Assembly: GCA_026826555.1 (NCBI GenBank)
Contig: JAKSZT010033882.1
Span: 1 to 64,000, forward strand
Source: Tolypeutes matacus
Taxonomy: Eukaryota; Chordata; Mammalia; Cingulata; Chlamyphoridae
Direction: 5' to 3'
DNA length: 64,000 bases
The notes beneath the pieces were generated by a model. The model searched no databases, was not told the origin of the DNA, and was given only the letters and a program-made list of their open reading frames with translations. A program made the position numbers and the translations under genes. Below, piece after piece: positions 10,196 through 21,828 of the stretch (within the stretch, counting starts at the first letter, position 1; each line of letters starts with the position of its first letter).

Positions 10196-11640
10196 TTTTA
10201 TCAAAAGGGACTATGGAATCTAAAATTCAATTCAGAGAATAGATTAGTCACAAAGCTCTCACTTGGCCTTCAAGGAAATGTTGATTCTATGGAAAAATAA
10301 CTATTTCAATAAAAATATCTAAAGTGCATGATCATTGAATTTAATGTATTCCTTGGAGAGTGGAAATAGACTTAAGCACCTATTTATAATTAACAGCAAG
10401 AAAGTAATCTAGTGAACAGATAGATGGAAATGAAAATTTTATTCTGTAGGAAGGAGAACCAAATGGTAGAATTTGTAGAATTCACTTGCACTGTAAGCAG
10501 TTTATGATGCTATTTTTCCTAGTTTCTCCATGGCCTAAGCTCCCATCTCCACGAGTTTTGTTTAATTCCAACTGAGATCGAATCCCAAAGATGAACATCT
10601 CTAGCAAGCCCCATCCTAAAATTGCTCCCCTCCCCTGAGGAGTAAAGGACAAGGGACCTTAGGTGTTCCTCATTCTTTAAATATGGAATAAAAGACTCAT
10701 AGAGGCAATATTGTGATGGAATTTAGACCCAAACAGCTTAAACCTAGGAGTCGTCACAGAGAGTGAACCATTTCCTTCCAATGGAAAAAAATGGAGCAAA
10801 ACTAGGGGGTAAGAGGAAGAAGACAGAACCTACGTGGCAGTTCTTTTAGAGGACAAGAAACCCCAGTTTTGAAAGAAGGGGAGTTACTTTTACTCCTGGT
10901 ATTGGAGACAAGACATTTTGGTTGGAGACCATTATTTTGACCACCAAGGTTTTGTTTCATGTAGACTGAAATTAGACAACAGTACAGAGAGAGGGGCAAG
11001 CACGGTACATGATCTAAAAATAACTTTATTGAGGAAAAAAGTGTTCATTGAGTAAAATGAAAAAGAATAGTGATATTAAAATATTTGAACAGTAATAATG
11101 AGTAAGATATTGAATGAGGTTTATTTTTAGTTTCAGTTATTGTTAACTAAGGGAAGAGCTAACTGGAATAAGAAAGACATTATGCTTGGTAATTCTTCTA
11201 AAACATGGATTGACTTCTCCCCCCAAACCAATGTAGAGTTTGTGAGAAAGTTGCTTAGAGGAAGGGAAATGACTTAAAAATTCAGCAGGATGAGCCCCAA
11301 TATACCAAGGTATCAGATTTTCTGCATAAATGTAACTTTTAACCTGGGAAGGGTTACAAGTGGATCTAGGGGCACTACAAGTTCATTTGAGCAACAGAAG
11401 AGTAGAGAAAGTTTGCTGACTTGCACAGTGATACAAACTTCTATTGAAGATTACGAAAAATGATATTTTGTACTATTGAAGAAAGAATGAGTAAAAACTT
11501 TGAATGATTTTTATGAGTTATTTGTTTAGGTGAAATAGGATGCAAAAATATTTTCTGAATAAGCCTGCAGTTTAGACATACTATAGTGTTTCAAATCTGC
11601 CCCTATATAATAAATGCCAAGCTTAATGGCTACTCTTTCC
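10196..11640. other. Unassigned intergenic DNA
   Basis: About 1.4 kb without a credible reading frame, RNA gene or repeat I can name. The 65-codon minus frame at 10802-10999 has no recognisable domain and is treated as chance. Confidence 0.45.
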
Positions 11641-11649
11641 AGGGAAAGA

Positions 11650-11740
11650 GGTGTGGTAGGTGGGGAACATGGGAATCCCTGTAATTTTTGTGTAACATTT
11701 ATGTAATCTAAGCATCTTTTAAAATAAAAAAAAAAATACC
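11650..11740 (+). mobile_element. Very short L1 3' end
   Basis: About 90 bases matching the terminal L1 3'UTR (GTAGGTGGGGAACATGGGAA, then TGTAACATTTATGTAATCTA and CATCTTTTAAAATAA), ending in an A-run at 11728-11737. Strong 5' truncation. No convincing TSD found by eye. Confidence 0.75.
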
Positions 11741-11869
11741 ATTATGAGAGATATTGCATATATGACTGCTCTTACAAAATATAAATACAAATAAACTAGA
11801 GAGTCAGAAACAGATTTGCAGAGGAAGCATAGATTGAGAAGTTATGAGTTTTTCTTTGTTTGTTATTTG

Positions 11870-12008
11870 TTTATTATTATTACTGGAATAATGAAAATGC
11901 TCTAAAAGTGATTGAAATGTTGAATGCACAACTATATGATTGCACACTTTGGGTAGATTTATGTTTTATTAATATGTATCAATAAAATTGATTTGAAAAA
12001 AAAAAAGA
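11870..12008 (+). mobile_element. Old L1M-type 3' terminus
   Basis: The sequence GAATGCACAACTATATGATTG ... CACTTTGGGTAGATTTATG ... AATAAAATTGATTTGAAAAAA is the general form of older mammalian L1 3' ends and closes with an A-run at 11995-12007. Subfamily cannot be assigned by eye. Confidence 0.55.
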
Positions 12009-12024
12009 AAGCTTTTATTTTATC

Positions 12025-12135
12025 CATTCTGTGCTAAGTATTTTACATCAACTCATTTAACTTCTTTTATGCTTAAGGAAATAAAACAAATTTTAATGAA
12101 ATTTATGCAGTCTCCACTAAGTAACTGCCTCTTTG
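12025..12135 (-). mobile_element. Probable MIR SINE fragment
   Basis: TGTGCTAAGTATTTTACATCAACTCATTTAACTTC followed after a gap by AGTCTCCACTAAGTAACTGCC, in fragments, follows the order of MIR antisense (TGCTAAGYGCTTTACAT, CTCATTTAATC, AAGTAACTTGCC). Diverged; moderate support. Confidence 0.45.
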
Positions 12136-12956
12136 AGTGATTTGATCGTGTTCCTAAAGGGAATATTTAAAATACTAAATAAGGTATATTGTATGGCAAT
12201 GGAAACATTATAACAGGAACCCAATTAAAGACCACTTAATATAACCAGATTAAGGTAGGATAAAAAAAGGCTTCTCTTTGGAGGAGGTGCATTTTTATTA
12301 TATTTTTGTTAATTATAAAATGAATCTCTGATCACAGAACAAAATTTGTAAAAGCAGATTACAAAAATAATAAAAAACATTAATCATCTGAAACCCAGAG
12401 ATAATTCCATTTATAATTTTGTTGTGTGTTTCCCATGCTTTTGTATGTAATATTTATATAAATTTCTAATATTTGGACATTATTTCATATTTTACATTAT
12501 ATATTGTGAAAATCACCTTGAAAAAGCACTGCATATTTAAAATTATTCTTATTGATGACATAGTAGTCTAATTAATGAATAAACAAAATATATTCAACAT
12601 TTCTTTATTTTGAATCATTACGATTAGTTTTTCTAGTTTTTCAATAATGCAAAAATACCAGTACTGCATATCTTGGCATGTATTTTAATGCACATTTGAT
12701 TACATATACAGGATGCTTTTTTGAGGAGAAATTGCCAGGTAAAATTATATGATTATCATTATTATCATTTTAGTACCATTCTTTTTAGTTCTTGGTGTTT
12801 AAACTTTTTTGGTATGAATGATTTCATTCATATTTATTAATATAGTAATATTTTGATATTCACTTTATGAATTTAATACTTTTATAGGAATTTTAAGTAA
12901 TTGGATCTCAGCACAGTAATTATGTGTAAATTATGCTAAGAACTTTTATTGTTTCC
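12136..12956. other. AT-rich unassigned DNA
   Basis: No open frame, RNA gene or confidently named repeat. The part at 12440-12740 vaguely resembles an ancient interspersed repeat, but I cannot class it. Confidence 0.4.
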
Positions 12957-12971
12957 AAAACTTTATTTCTT

Positions 12972-14339
12972 TTTTTTTTTTTTTTTATTATGGGTAAAAA
13001 TCAAAATTCTCACAATACATACAAACATTTGCAAAATGATATATAAATATATATGCATATATGTGTATTTGTTTACAAAAATGTTGTTTATATATATATA
13101 TATATACATATATTTTAAGAGGTGCTTAGATTATCCAAAATATTACATGGAACCCACTGGGATTCCCATGTTGCCCACCTCCCACACCTCCCATCACATC
13201 CCACACAAACACCTCCCACAGTGTGGCCCACCACCCTCAATGAACTTACACATCCTGGAGCCTTGCCACCAGCCATAGACCACAGTTCACACTGTAGACC
13301 ACACTCTCTCCCACTCAGTTATGAGTGGTGTGTGCTGATTTAAAATGGCCTACATCCGTTGCCACAACAGTACTCAGGACAACCTCCAACTCCCAAAGAA
13401 GCCCCTGTATTTCAACTGCTCATCCCCTCCCTACCCCAAAAGTGTCAAGTGGCCACTGGCTCCACCTCATTGTTATAATTTCTTACATTGCTAGAATCAC
13501 CGTATGTGAACAAGAGAATACCATCAAGTCCACTCTAGTCCATAGTTCTTCCCCCAATCCTGAGGGGACTGGGATGGTGATGTCCACTCCAACTCCAAGT
13601 GAGAGAGGGCTTATATCCCATGGATATGGTGGGTGGGATGATCCTGCCTGCAGATGCAGGCCCTCTCCATTCCCTGGGATGGCCATTTCCCATCGTTGTC
13701 TCCTCACCAGGTGACTTGGATGAGTCCATTGAGCTGTAGGGTAGGTGTTGCAGCTCCACCTAGATTTCATGCACACCTGGCACATAGGTAGGCGGGAGGC
13801 TCCAGTCTCTGGAAGTATACCTAAAAACTCCAGCATCGCATATAGGTTTGAATAGAAGGGACTGGTGAACCATGTGCAGGGAGGACTTTACCTTCCCCCC
13901 AACGTGGGACATGATTCCCGGGGATGAGCCTCCCTGGCAACGAGGGATTAATACCAAGTGCCAACTGGCAGCTTTGCACAGTGGCAGTATCGTAGCCAAA
14001 GAGGTTTATCCGAAGCACGATTATTGCTAATTGAAAACTTTTCCCAAGTGCCAACTGGCAACACAACTGGAAAAGGACCTTGAATAAAAGGGGGAAATGG
14101 TAAAGACAAATGAGTTCAAGTGGCTAAGAGATTTCAAAGAGAGTCGGGAGGTCATCCCAGAGGTAACTCTTACGCACACCTCAGTAGGAGCTCATAGAAC
14201 ATCTAAGTGCCTATCACCCCACTCAGTGGGGTTCCTGAGAGCTCCGGAGACACCCTGGTCCTATATAAGGGGGGATAGCCCCAGAGACTGATGCCTTATC
14301 AGTGGGTTCTATTTTGGAATCTGTGCTCCTGAGAGTGAC
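12972..14339 (-). mobile_element. 5'-truncated young L1 (3'UTR only) with 15-bp TSD
   Basis: 1.37 kb of minus-strand L1 3'UTR, collinear with 44490-45780 of L1-A, ending in a T-run (poly(A)) at about 12970-12986. Perfect direct repeat AAAACTTTATTTCTT at 12957-12971 and 14340-14354. It is interrupted by a 75-base U4 snRNA copy (13971-14045). The open frames across it (e.g. 13325-13714 plus, 13483-13836 minus) have counterparts broken differently in L1-A and are not genes. Confidence 0.92.
13971..14045 (+). pseudogene. U4 snRNA retropseudogene, 3'-truncated, 15-bp TSD
   Basis: U4 is the spliceosomal snRNA that pairs with U6 in the U4/U6.U5 tri-snRNP. This copy starts at the U4 5' end (AGCTTTGCACAGTGGCAGTA, sharing its first A with the TSD) and runs through the 5' stem-loop region (GAGGTTTATCCG) and GATTATTGCTAATTGAAAAC to TTTTCCC, about 75 of about 145 bases. 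The 3' half with the Sm site is missing, there is no A-tail, and it differs at a few positions from the U4 I remember. It is flanked by AAGTGCCAACTGGCA at 13956-13970 and 14046-14060. The homologous L1-A position (45690-45706, minus strand) has one copy of that sequence and no U4: an empty site in the same window. No snRNA promoter is present, so it is not a functional gene. Confidence 0.95.
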
Positions 14340-14579
14340 AAAACTTTATTTCTTAATTTCATTTTATTCTTTCATCTTGATGACTGAAGAACTGGCTCAT
14401 TGTTCTTTCCAGGGCTCAATCCTGCTTTGTCTAAAGTGCTTTGTCATTTATAAGTTATGTGTTGCTAAGTGCATGTCTAGTCACATACCACAGGTTTATG
14501 CCCGGCTCCTGGTGATGCATGCAATTGTGATTAACAGTGGAGGGTTTCCTCTGAGGCAGGTATACATGTGATGACCCCA

Positions 14580-14790
14580 CTGCCATTAATTACTATGCTA
14601 TCACAGGCAAGCTGTTTGACCTTTCTGAAATTCAGGGTCCTTGTCTATAACAGAGATATGTCTAGTAAATTTGTGAGGATTAAACGTGAGGCTTCCAAAT
14701 TGCTTATAAAAGCCTTTCACACATAGACTAGCTCCATGTATGATCACTGTTATTGTTGCTATTTCAATACTTATATTTGTATGATGCAAT
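14580..14790 (+). mobile_element. MIR SINE
   Basis: Matches the MIR order: AAGCTGTTTGACCTTTCTGA (compare AAGTTACTTAACCTCTCTGA), TCCTTGTCTATAACAGAGAT, TTTGTGAGGATTAAACGTGA and AAAGCCTTTCACACATA. An ancient tRNA-derived SINE of mammals, with no coding content. Confidence 0.7.
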
Positions 14791-14872
14791 GTACATAGTT
14801 CAGAGTTTGAATAAAAGACCTCACTGGAATTATGTATTTGCTTTACTCATGAGGAAAATGAAGCATACAGCT

Positions 14873-14897
14873 TGTGTGTGTGTGTGTGTGTGTGTGT
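14873..14897 (+). repeat. (TG)n microsatellite
   Basis: Uninterrupted TG dinucleotide run of about 12 units just downstream of the MIR. Confidence 0.97.
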
Positions 14898-15044
14898 CTA
14901 TGCATATGATTACATATTTGGTAATTGTCATTTCCCGGGCTCCCATGAGGGAATTTGCTCAATTCAATTACAGCTTTGTCCACTTTGGCACTTAAAATCC
15001 ATTGTGTAGGCATATTTTTCCAGAAAAGAGAAGATTATGATACT

Positions 15045-15538
15045 TAAGTTCCTTGGTGCAGACAGTGTTGACTTTCCTGTTACCTCATTGTTGTCAATAC
15101 TGGGTAGAGAATTTCTTCTGTGAGGTGCCAGCTATGCTTCAATTATCATGTGTTGATACATGGACCATTGAAGTGAAGTATGCAGCCATGGTTGTCATAA
15201 AGGTTATCCCAGTTGGATTAATTTTATTCTCTTACAGCAACATTGTCAGAGCAGTACTAAGGAGTCAGTCATCTGAGGGTCACAAGAAGGCCTTCAACAC
15301 ATGCGGGTCTTATCTGCATGTCACGATTATGTTCTATGGCTCAGCCATCAGTGGTTATGCATATGTGGCACCGAAGAGCAACTCAGCCAAATTGAAGGGC
15401 AAGGTTCTTGCACTCTTCTATGGATTTTTAAAGCCAATGTTCAACCTGCTCATTTACACATTGAGAAATAAGGATGTTAAGGGAGCAGTAAAGAAGCTGC
15501 TGAGGAGAGAACAAGAGCAAGCATGGAATGTGGCTTAA
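15045..15538 (+). pseudogene. Olfactory receptor pseudogene, TM4-to-C-terminus, open frame
   Basis: An odorant GPCR fragment. From SLVQTVLTFLLPHCC at the end of TM4 the frame is open to a TAA at 15536-15538. It keeps the second extracellular loop (NFFCEVPAMLQLSCVDT), TM5 (PVGLILFSYSNIV), KKAFNTCGSYL (the OR RKAFSTCSSHL signature), TM7 [19 protein letters not shown] (canonical PMLNPLIY changed to PMFNLLIY) and a KLLRRE tail. TM1 to TM4 (about 150 residues), including the MAYDRY box, are missing upstream, where only non-OR sequence and a MIR are seen. The remaining frame has no stop, so the loss was a 5' truncation. A class II, perhaps family 2, origin is my inference from the loop sequence. 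Confidence 0.9.
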
Positions 15539-16487
15539 GAGAATGCAATCCTCTCACAATTAAAATCCCACTTACCAGTCTTTCAAAATGCCTATTGCCA
15601 ACTGTCATCAACCCCAATTATCCCCTCTCCCCCAGCTAAAATAACAGTGGCTGATTGTGGCTATTTTCAGCTGTGTATTTCAGAAAAATTAACACATTGG
15701 TCATTATTAATGAAACAGCTTTACAAATAGATAATGAATATCACAGATTTTAGTAAACATTGCACTTTTTTGTTAACATTATGTTGTCTTTTCCAATGAA
15801 GTTTAAAAATTAATAACCAAATATGATTTCCTATCACATAACACATTAAAATTGGTGTAAGGGAATAATTCTGAGACTTGTTTAAAAAGCAGAAAAATGT
15901 CTGCTCGAAATGAGTAACTTATGCCAAAAAAATTACAGAAAGCATCCAGAGCTATCAAGAGATCATTTCATTTCTTCTTTGCATATTCTATTTTTTAAAC
16001 GCAGTTGTCCGATTGGGTTATTGCATATCTAATCATATTTTAATCAATTTCTCCATGGGACATCCTCAGGGAGCCAAGTGCAGGCTGTGGTCAGTTGCAC
16101 TGTCCTGGAGAAAAAGGAGTGCATGTAGAAATAGCTCTGTTCAATGCCTCTCTTGTTTGTTCACTTAACTAATTCTATTTCTTTAACTCTGTATCTTCTT
16201 CTACAGAAATGTTTCCTTATGGTTAGCTTATGAAGAATTTGTACATCTCTCAGTAAGAACCTTTGATCTAAAAATATCTGTACTTCAATTAGTATCTTCT
16301 ATTCTTGGTGCTCAATCATTTTCATCAGCATTTTAAGAGTTATTATCAGCCAGCCAAATGGAAGAATGGCAATTTTACCCTAAAATGAAAGGCAAGAAAT
16401 TACAAAGTTTCCATGTTTCTTTCTGTATACTGCATAGATATCCCTCATATCCTGTTTTTAGAGGCATTACTGTATAAAGGTTGCTGG
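15539..16487. other. OR 3' flank and unassigned DNA
   Basis: About 950 bases downstream of the OR remnant with no gene or recognised repeat. Confidence 0.45.
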
Positions 16488-16504
16488 AAAAGGTCTATGG
16501 GCTT

Positions 16505-16855
16505 CAGACAATGGTTCTCAGAGACTGCTCACTTTCCTCAGTTCAGATCAGTGAGGTCATATACTGTTCATCCTTCAGTGCCTGGCTTGCTTCACTCAAC
16601 ATAAGGTCTTCAAGATTCATCCACGTTATTCCATGTGGGAGGTGGGCAACATGGGAATCCCAGTGGGTTCCGTGTAATATTTTGGGTAATCTAAGCACCT
16701 CTTAAAATATATGTATATATATATATATATAACATTTTTGTAAGCAAATACACATATATGCATATATATTTATATATCATTTTGCAAATGTTTGTATGTA
16801 TTGTGAGAATTTTGATTTTTACCCACAATAAAAATAAATTTAAAAAAAAAAAAAA
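16505..16855 (+). mobile_element. L1 insertion with 5' inversion (twin priming), 17-bp TSD
   Basis: 16505 to about 16637 is L1 ORF2-end/3'UTR-start sequence in antisense (matches 47160-47283 of L1-A in the same plus-strand orientation). From about 16636 the sequence switches to L1 3'UTR sense, ending with the family terminus and A-run at 16842-16855. The junction shares GTGG microhomology. Direct repeat AAAAGGTCTATGGGCTT at 16488-16504 and 16856-16872 shows a single insertion event. The inverted 5' half with intact TSDs is the hallmark of twin-primed L1 integration. Confidence 0.93.
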
Positions 16856-16944
16856 AAAAGGTCTATGGGCTTGACACAATTAAGAGCTTTACACATATAC
16901 TGTGCAAAGTACCCTGATAAGAGAGCCCCGATAAGAGAAAGTTT

Positions 16945-17260
16945 TGTTTTTATAATTTTTTTAATATTTAAAGAAGGTTTAGATTACATAAAAGTTAAAT
17001 AAAAAATATAAGGGATTCCCATATCCCCCACTATCTCCTGCTCCCACACTTTCCCACATTAACAGCATCCCTCATTAATGTGGTAGATTTGTTATGATTG
17101 ATAGACACATATAGAAGTATTGCTACTATGGACTACAGTTTACATTATGGTTTACATTCTGTCCCACACAATTTTGGAGGTTATGACAAAATATACAAGG
17201 CCATATATCTGTCATTGCAATGCCATGATGGACAACTTGCACGGACTCACAGAGCTTGAA
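16945..17260 (-). mobile_element. Older L1 3' end, antisense
   Basis: On the minus strand the order GCAATGACAGATATATGGCC, AATGTAAACTGTAGTCC, TACCACATTAATGAGGGATG, TATGGGAATCCCTTATAT, then TATGTAATCTAAACCTTCTT parallels the plus-strand L1-C 3'UTR at 44265-44482 and 53835-53870. The poly(A) side is the T-rich run near 16945-16965. Confidence 0.8.
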
Positions 17261-18118
17261 TGTGGAAGATAAAGTTAAGGGAAACTTTTAAATTTAAAAC
17301 ATTTCCAAAATTGTTAAGTATGATTTTAGAACAGATAAAAAGTTTATGTTTAATATTAAGGAAAGCAAATTTGTAAATTCTACCAAATATAATATAAATA
17401 AAAATAAATACTATAAAAATGCTTAAATTTAGACATTTTTCTTATTTATAAAACAATTTTGTTTGCTAAATTTAAATATTCAGACTTACTGACAATATTC
17501 AAAATTGTGTTTGCAATTTGTCTTATATCTCAGGTGTAGAGTCAAATGGTTGATCAAAAGAAATGAGAGGTATTCTATGCTGTGAGATGCAGAGAGGAGA
17601 AACATTCAGCCTCCTAGCACCTCACAGGGGATTTCCTCTGTGAATAGGAGAGATGAGAAAATCCCTGGGTGTACTTAGCCCCATAGGCCACTTCTGAAAG
17701 GACAAGAAGACAAGAATCAGTAATTGCACAAGTAAGGCCAACTGTTAGGTAATTGTGGATGTTCCAATGGCCTTCACACCTCATGAGAAGTATGGATAGA
17801 ACACAAAATGCTTGTACTACTGTTAAATGAATGACTTGGAAATCAATAGGAAATATTTTCCAGTAAAACCGATCTTCTGCAGCTATGATCCCAGGTCAAA
17901 TACGTAGGGTATAATGTGAAAACAGGTTTGTCATACTCATGTCAGTTACTAGAGCAATAACCTGAAGATTCATGAAAATACATATATATTAATCTATATA
18001 AACATACCTATAAATGTTTATTTATTCATAACTGCTACAAAGTAGCTCAAAATGGAGACATGTAACATTTCCAGAAATGAGGATAAGAAGGATTTACAGT
18101 GGATAACTACAAGATGAC
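17261..18118. other. Unassigned AT-rich DNA
   Basis: No open frame, RNA gene or recognisable repeat over about 860 bases up to the start of the tandem duplication. Confidence 0.45.
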
Positions 18119-18119
18119 A

Positions 18120-21100
18120 TTGAAAGGAAATTTCATACCTACCTTTATTTAGTGATTGAAATATGCACTCTTACATGAGAATTTATAATTAGTTGATGCT
18201 TGAAAGTCCCTAACATCTGAGGAATGAGATAATTCTTGAGTATATTTCCCTTTTCTGCTTAACTTGGATCTCTTCTAAGCAGCCTTTTAAGAACATACTT
18301 AACCTCTTTGTTTCTCAAAGTGTAGACCAAAGGATTAAGGGATGGTGTCACTACAGTGTAGAAGAGAGTGAGGAATTTATTGTGGTTCTGTGTGTACTTG
18401 CTCTTGGGCTGGATGTAGACAGAAATTAGAGCCCCAAAGAACAACACCACATTGATCAGGTAGGACCAACATGTCTCAAATGCTCTCCACTTGCCTTCAG
18501 CAGTTTTTATTCTCAGCACACCTTTAACAATGCAGCCATAGGAGGTCAGAATAAGCTCCAGGGGTGTAACCACTTAGAGAACAGTAGCTATAGCAAGCTC
18601 ATTTTCCAGGAAGTTTGTGTCCATGGAGGCAATTTTCATCAGGGCACGTTACTCACACATGAAGTGGTCTACCCTGTGGTGGCTGAGGAGAGGCAACTGG
18701 AAAACAGGGCGGTCTGTACCATGGACTCCACAAATCCACTGCTCCTGGCCACAGTTGGTAGCTGCTGAAGAAGCTTTGGGTGCATCGTTGCACCATAGTG
18801 GAAGGGCCGGCAGATGGTGTTGAAGCAGTCATAGGCCATCTCAGTTAGGAGGACACATTCCATGGAGCCCAGCACCAAAGCTATGTACAGCTGGATCACA
18901 CAACCAGCGTAGCTAATATTCTTCTCAGGGCCCTTGAGTTTCCAAAGCTACTGTGGGACAATACTTTATTTTTTTCCATAACATAATAAAGAAATCCTTA
19001 CCTTTACCAGGAGAATGACAATTAACTGCAGATTTGGTAGCTTTGGTTAAAAGTTTGATTAAGGTCACAGTTCAATGACAGGCAGTGGAAGAACCATGTG
19101 TGTGTACCCTGTAAGCTCAAACTCTCTCCTGCAATGTCTTGGCTCAAATTACCTTCAGATGCATGGTGTTCAGCTTGTTTACTCAGCACAGGTCTCTGGA
19201 GCTCTCCTTCCCAGGCAACTTCTCATTGCTATATTGAGGAGGGACATTGGTCTCTGGAGAGAGAAGAACCACAGAGGCTTGTGCTTCTGTTTGCACAGGA
19301 ATGCAGTCAATTGCAGACCACCTTCTGAAAATGTACAAGCACTTGCATTCCTGCTGGAAAGGCATCTATAATAGAAAGCATTTAAAATTCCAGGCCATGA
19401 GAACATCCTTCAGTTCTATTCATAATGAATTTGCAAAATCTACATTATATCATGTATACTCTTCAAAATGGCAATACTGTACCTATTTTTGTCCACATAT
19501 TCCTGCTTCACATTTCCATGAGTTGTACATATGTGTATAGACCTATACATATCCTGTACACACACATAGAATTAAACACAATTGCTGAGGATGTAAGAAC
19601 TGATCTATAGACAGCTGAGAAAGAAGCAATGAAAAAAAGGAAGTGAACTTTGTTATCAAGGAAAAAGAAGAGAGAGAATCTGAAATTCATTAACTCTTGA
19701 GAAATCTTTAAAATAAACATTCATATCATAAAGTAAATAGGCAAAATTGATATCACATTCATTTTAGAGCTTCATTATTTCCTTTTCAGTTTGAATTTTA
19801 TAAAGGAGATAAATATATACATAAAGTTATATGCATTTAATTTAGATATAAAGATGCTCATATAACGGGGTTGCATGTCCAAAAACATTATCAGTTGAGG
19901 TACTTTATTACTCACAAGTAGAAAAGGACATGTACATAGAGATACCTACATCCTGAAGATGCTCTTTGAAGCATACCCAAAAGAGGGGAAAAATTATTTG
20001 CCAGGTATGCTGGCCCTGTGTTTTTTTGTCATCAGAGCAGTAAACTGGTTTAAATTGTTGAATGTGTGAAAATTAGACTTAGTTGAAAGAGGGTGGAATG
20101 ACTAGAATTTAAAATTCCCGGAACAGCTCTAAATTTCTTGGCCTAAGGCATATAAATGATATGGCCTTAGGCATATAAATTTTATTATCTGATATATTAT
20201 CCCAGATAATAAAAGACTTCACTTGTAAATTAATGATACTAGTACAATAAACTTGAAATGTTTCCTATGATTGATCAAAGACAAACACAAATTTAAAAGG
20301 GTAGAATATTTGATCTGGAGATACAAGGCCTAATATAAAGGCTTCAGAAAACACCTATTTCAGGCTGAGTCTTCTAGAAAGCAGAGCCAGAAACAGGAAT
20401 TTAAGCATTGATAGTCTATTTGGGAGGTGTAATACCAGGTGTTAAAAGTGAGGTATAAATGGGAGAGTGAGACTAAAAATTATATATATATATATCTCCC
20501 TGATAACTTAAGTATGCAAGTATATAAAGTATGTAAGTTATGCTTTGAAAAAGAATTTAGTTTGGTCCTAAAGTAAAATGATGGGTTTTCCCAGAATTAG
20601 AAGCAAGAATATGTGGACAAAAATAGGTACAGAAAGTTATAGAAGGTTTATGGAAATGAATTTTATTTATTATGGTCAAAGCTGACTAAAATTTAATAAG
20701 CTTAGTTATAACATTTTAAAAGCTTTTATATCAAACAATATATTCGCTCAAAATTAGAATTTTGTTCTCTCTCTGTTAAAATATTAAATTTATTCAACTG
20801 TTTTTAGTGAGAGGTTATAAAAAGTTTTCTTAAACATTAGAGTATTCTCTCTAAATGACAAATATTCCATGTCATATCAGAATAATATTCTCCTTTATAT
20901 TTATAATAATCTTATCATCCTTTATGTTTTCAGAGAAAATGTTTTCTCCCTTTTAAAAGAACTAAGTATTTTCTCACAATCATATTAATTCTTATTTACT
21001 CTTTTATTATCACTTTGGTTGAATAGGGAACCAAATAATGCTTTATAGTAACCCATTTCCCTATTTCACATAATGATCAAACCTGACAACTTTTGGCATT

Positions 21101-21828
21101 TTGCCTTCACAAAAGAAAACTTAATGCTATCTTTTGAAATTCAAGTTGTTGGAAAGGCTTTGTTCTTTCACTGTGTAAAAAGAAAAGTGCTAGAAATAGT
21201 TAAGTTCATTTGGTATGCTATGAGTTACATAGGAAGTTTATAAAAATTAAACAGGATTTTCTAAATTTCTGTTGGTTGAATTTTTATGGGTGAAAAGTTG
21301 TTTATATAAGCACTTGTGATTGTGTAAAAGTCTTAAAAATTTGAAAATGTTCTCACTGTCCATATAATGTTCTGTTACTTATCTGCCTGATATTAGACAA
21401 CAAGACATTTTTGCACATAATTTCATTTATTCTTAGAAAATATGTCACATGTCACAGAAACAAACAAATTTCCTTGTCAGCTACATTGTTTTACTCTGAT
21501 GCTTCTCTGAAAGTGTTGCAGTCACTACAGGTTAGTTTCATTTTTGGCAAAAAGAAACTTTAAACAAGAAGCAAGGCAAGTGAATCATATTCTACCAGTC
21601 ATTTTAACATAACCCTGATATGAGCATAAATGGGGACAGGATCAGTTGCCTTGATTAACAGGGTCCATTTAAACACCTTTAAATAGACTTTATACAGCTA
21701 CATATTTTAATGAAATATGAATGTGTCCTTGCTGTTATATGTCCGTTTCCTGGATGGATAGGTGCTTTTCTGTCCCATATGACTACTGTCCTCATTGCAG
21801 CTAAAAATTATTAGACTTACCACCCCCC
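18120..21828. repeat. 3.7-kb tandem duplication, copy A
   Basis: Starts TTGAAAGGAAATTTCATACC, identical to the start of copy B at 21839, and stays collinear to TAAAAATTATTAGACTT just before the N-gap. Corresponding landmarks: OR pseudogene (18259-18965 versus 21978-22690), the block around CAGTTCAATGACAGGCAGTG (19068 versus 22789), and TAACAGGGTCCATTTAAACA (21656 versus TAACAGGGTACATTTAAACA at 25376). The two copies differ by many substitutions and small indels, so they are a real, fairly old duplication rather than an assembly echo. Confidence 0.93.
18259..18965 (-). pseudogene. Olfactory receptor pseudogene, TM2/3 to C-terminus (copy A)
   Basis: Minus-strand OR remnant, family-2-like. In order: IVPQ(stop)LWKLKGPEKNISYAG, TM3 with VIQLYIALVLGSMECVLL and MAYDCFNTICRPFHYG (the MAYDRYVAICRPLHY box with DRY degraded to DCF), then KLLQQL and TM4. 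A 1-base deletion near 18710, relative to copy B, shifts the frame. The second extracellular loop has a stop after MCE. TM5 is preceded by an in-frame TAA at 18574-18576, and TPLELILTSYGCIVKGVL, GKWRAFETCWSYL, TPSLNPLVYTLRNKEVK and KRLLRRDPS end at TAA 18259-18261. TM1-TM2 and the initiator are absent. The TAA before TM5 and the missing 5' end are shared with copy B. Confidence 0.93.

Noticed and set aside
13325..13836. Overlapping open frames of 129 (plus) and 117 (minus) codons
   Set aside because: Both lie in an L1 3'UTR; homologous sequence at 44845-45192 and 44948-45160 is open in different extents, so there is no conserved reading frame.
13971..14045. Functional U4 snRNA gene
   Set aside because: Truncated before the 3' stem-loops and Sm site, flanked by a TSD inside an L1, and no snRNA promoter elements upstream.
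15053..15538. Expressed truncated olfactory receptor
   Set aside because: The open frame lacks TM1 to TM4 and has no plausible start context; openness over 160 codons is compatible with a recent truncation.
19075..19371. 98-codon frame and overlapping frames on both strands next to OR copy A
   Set aside because: The equivalent region in copy B (22804-23169) is open in a different frame with indels that are not multiples of three, so it is not conserved coding.
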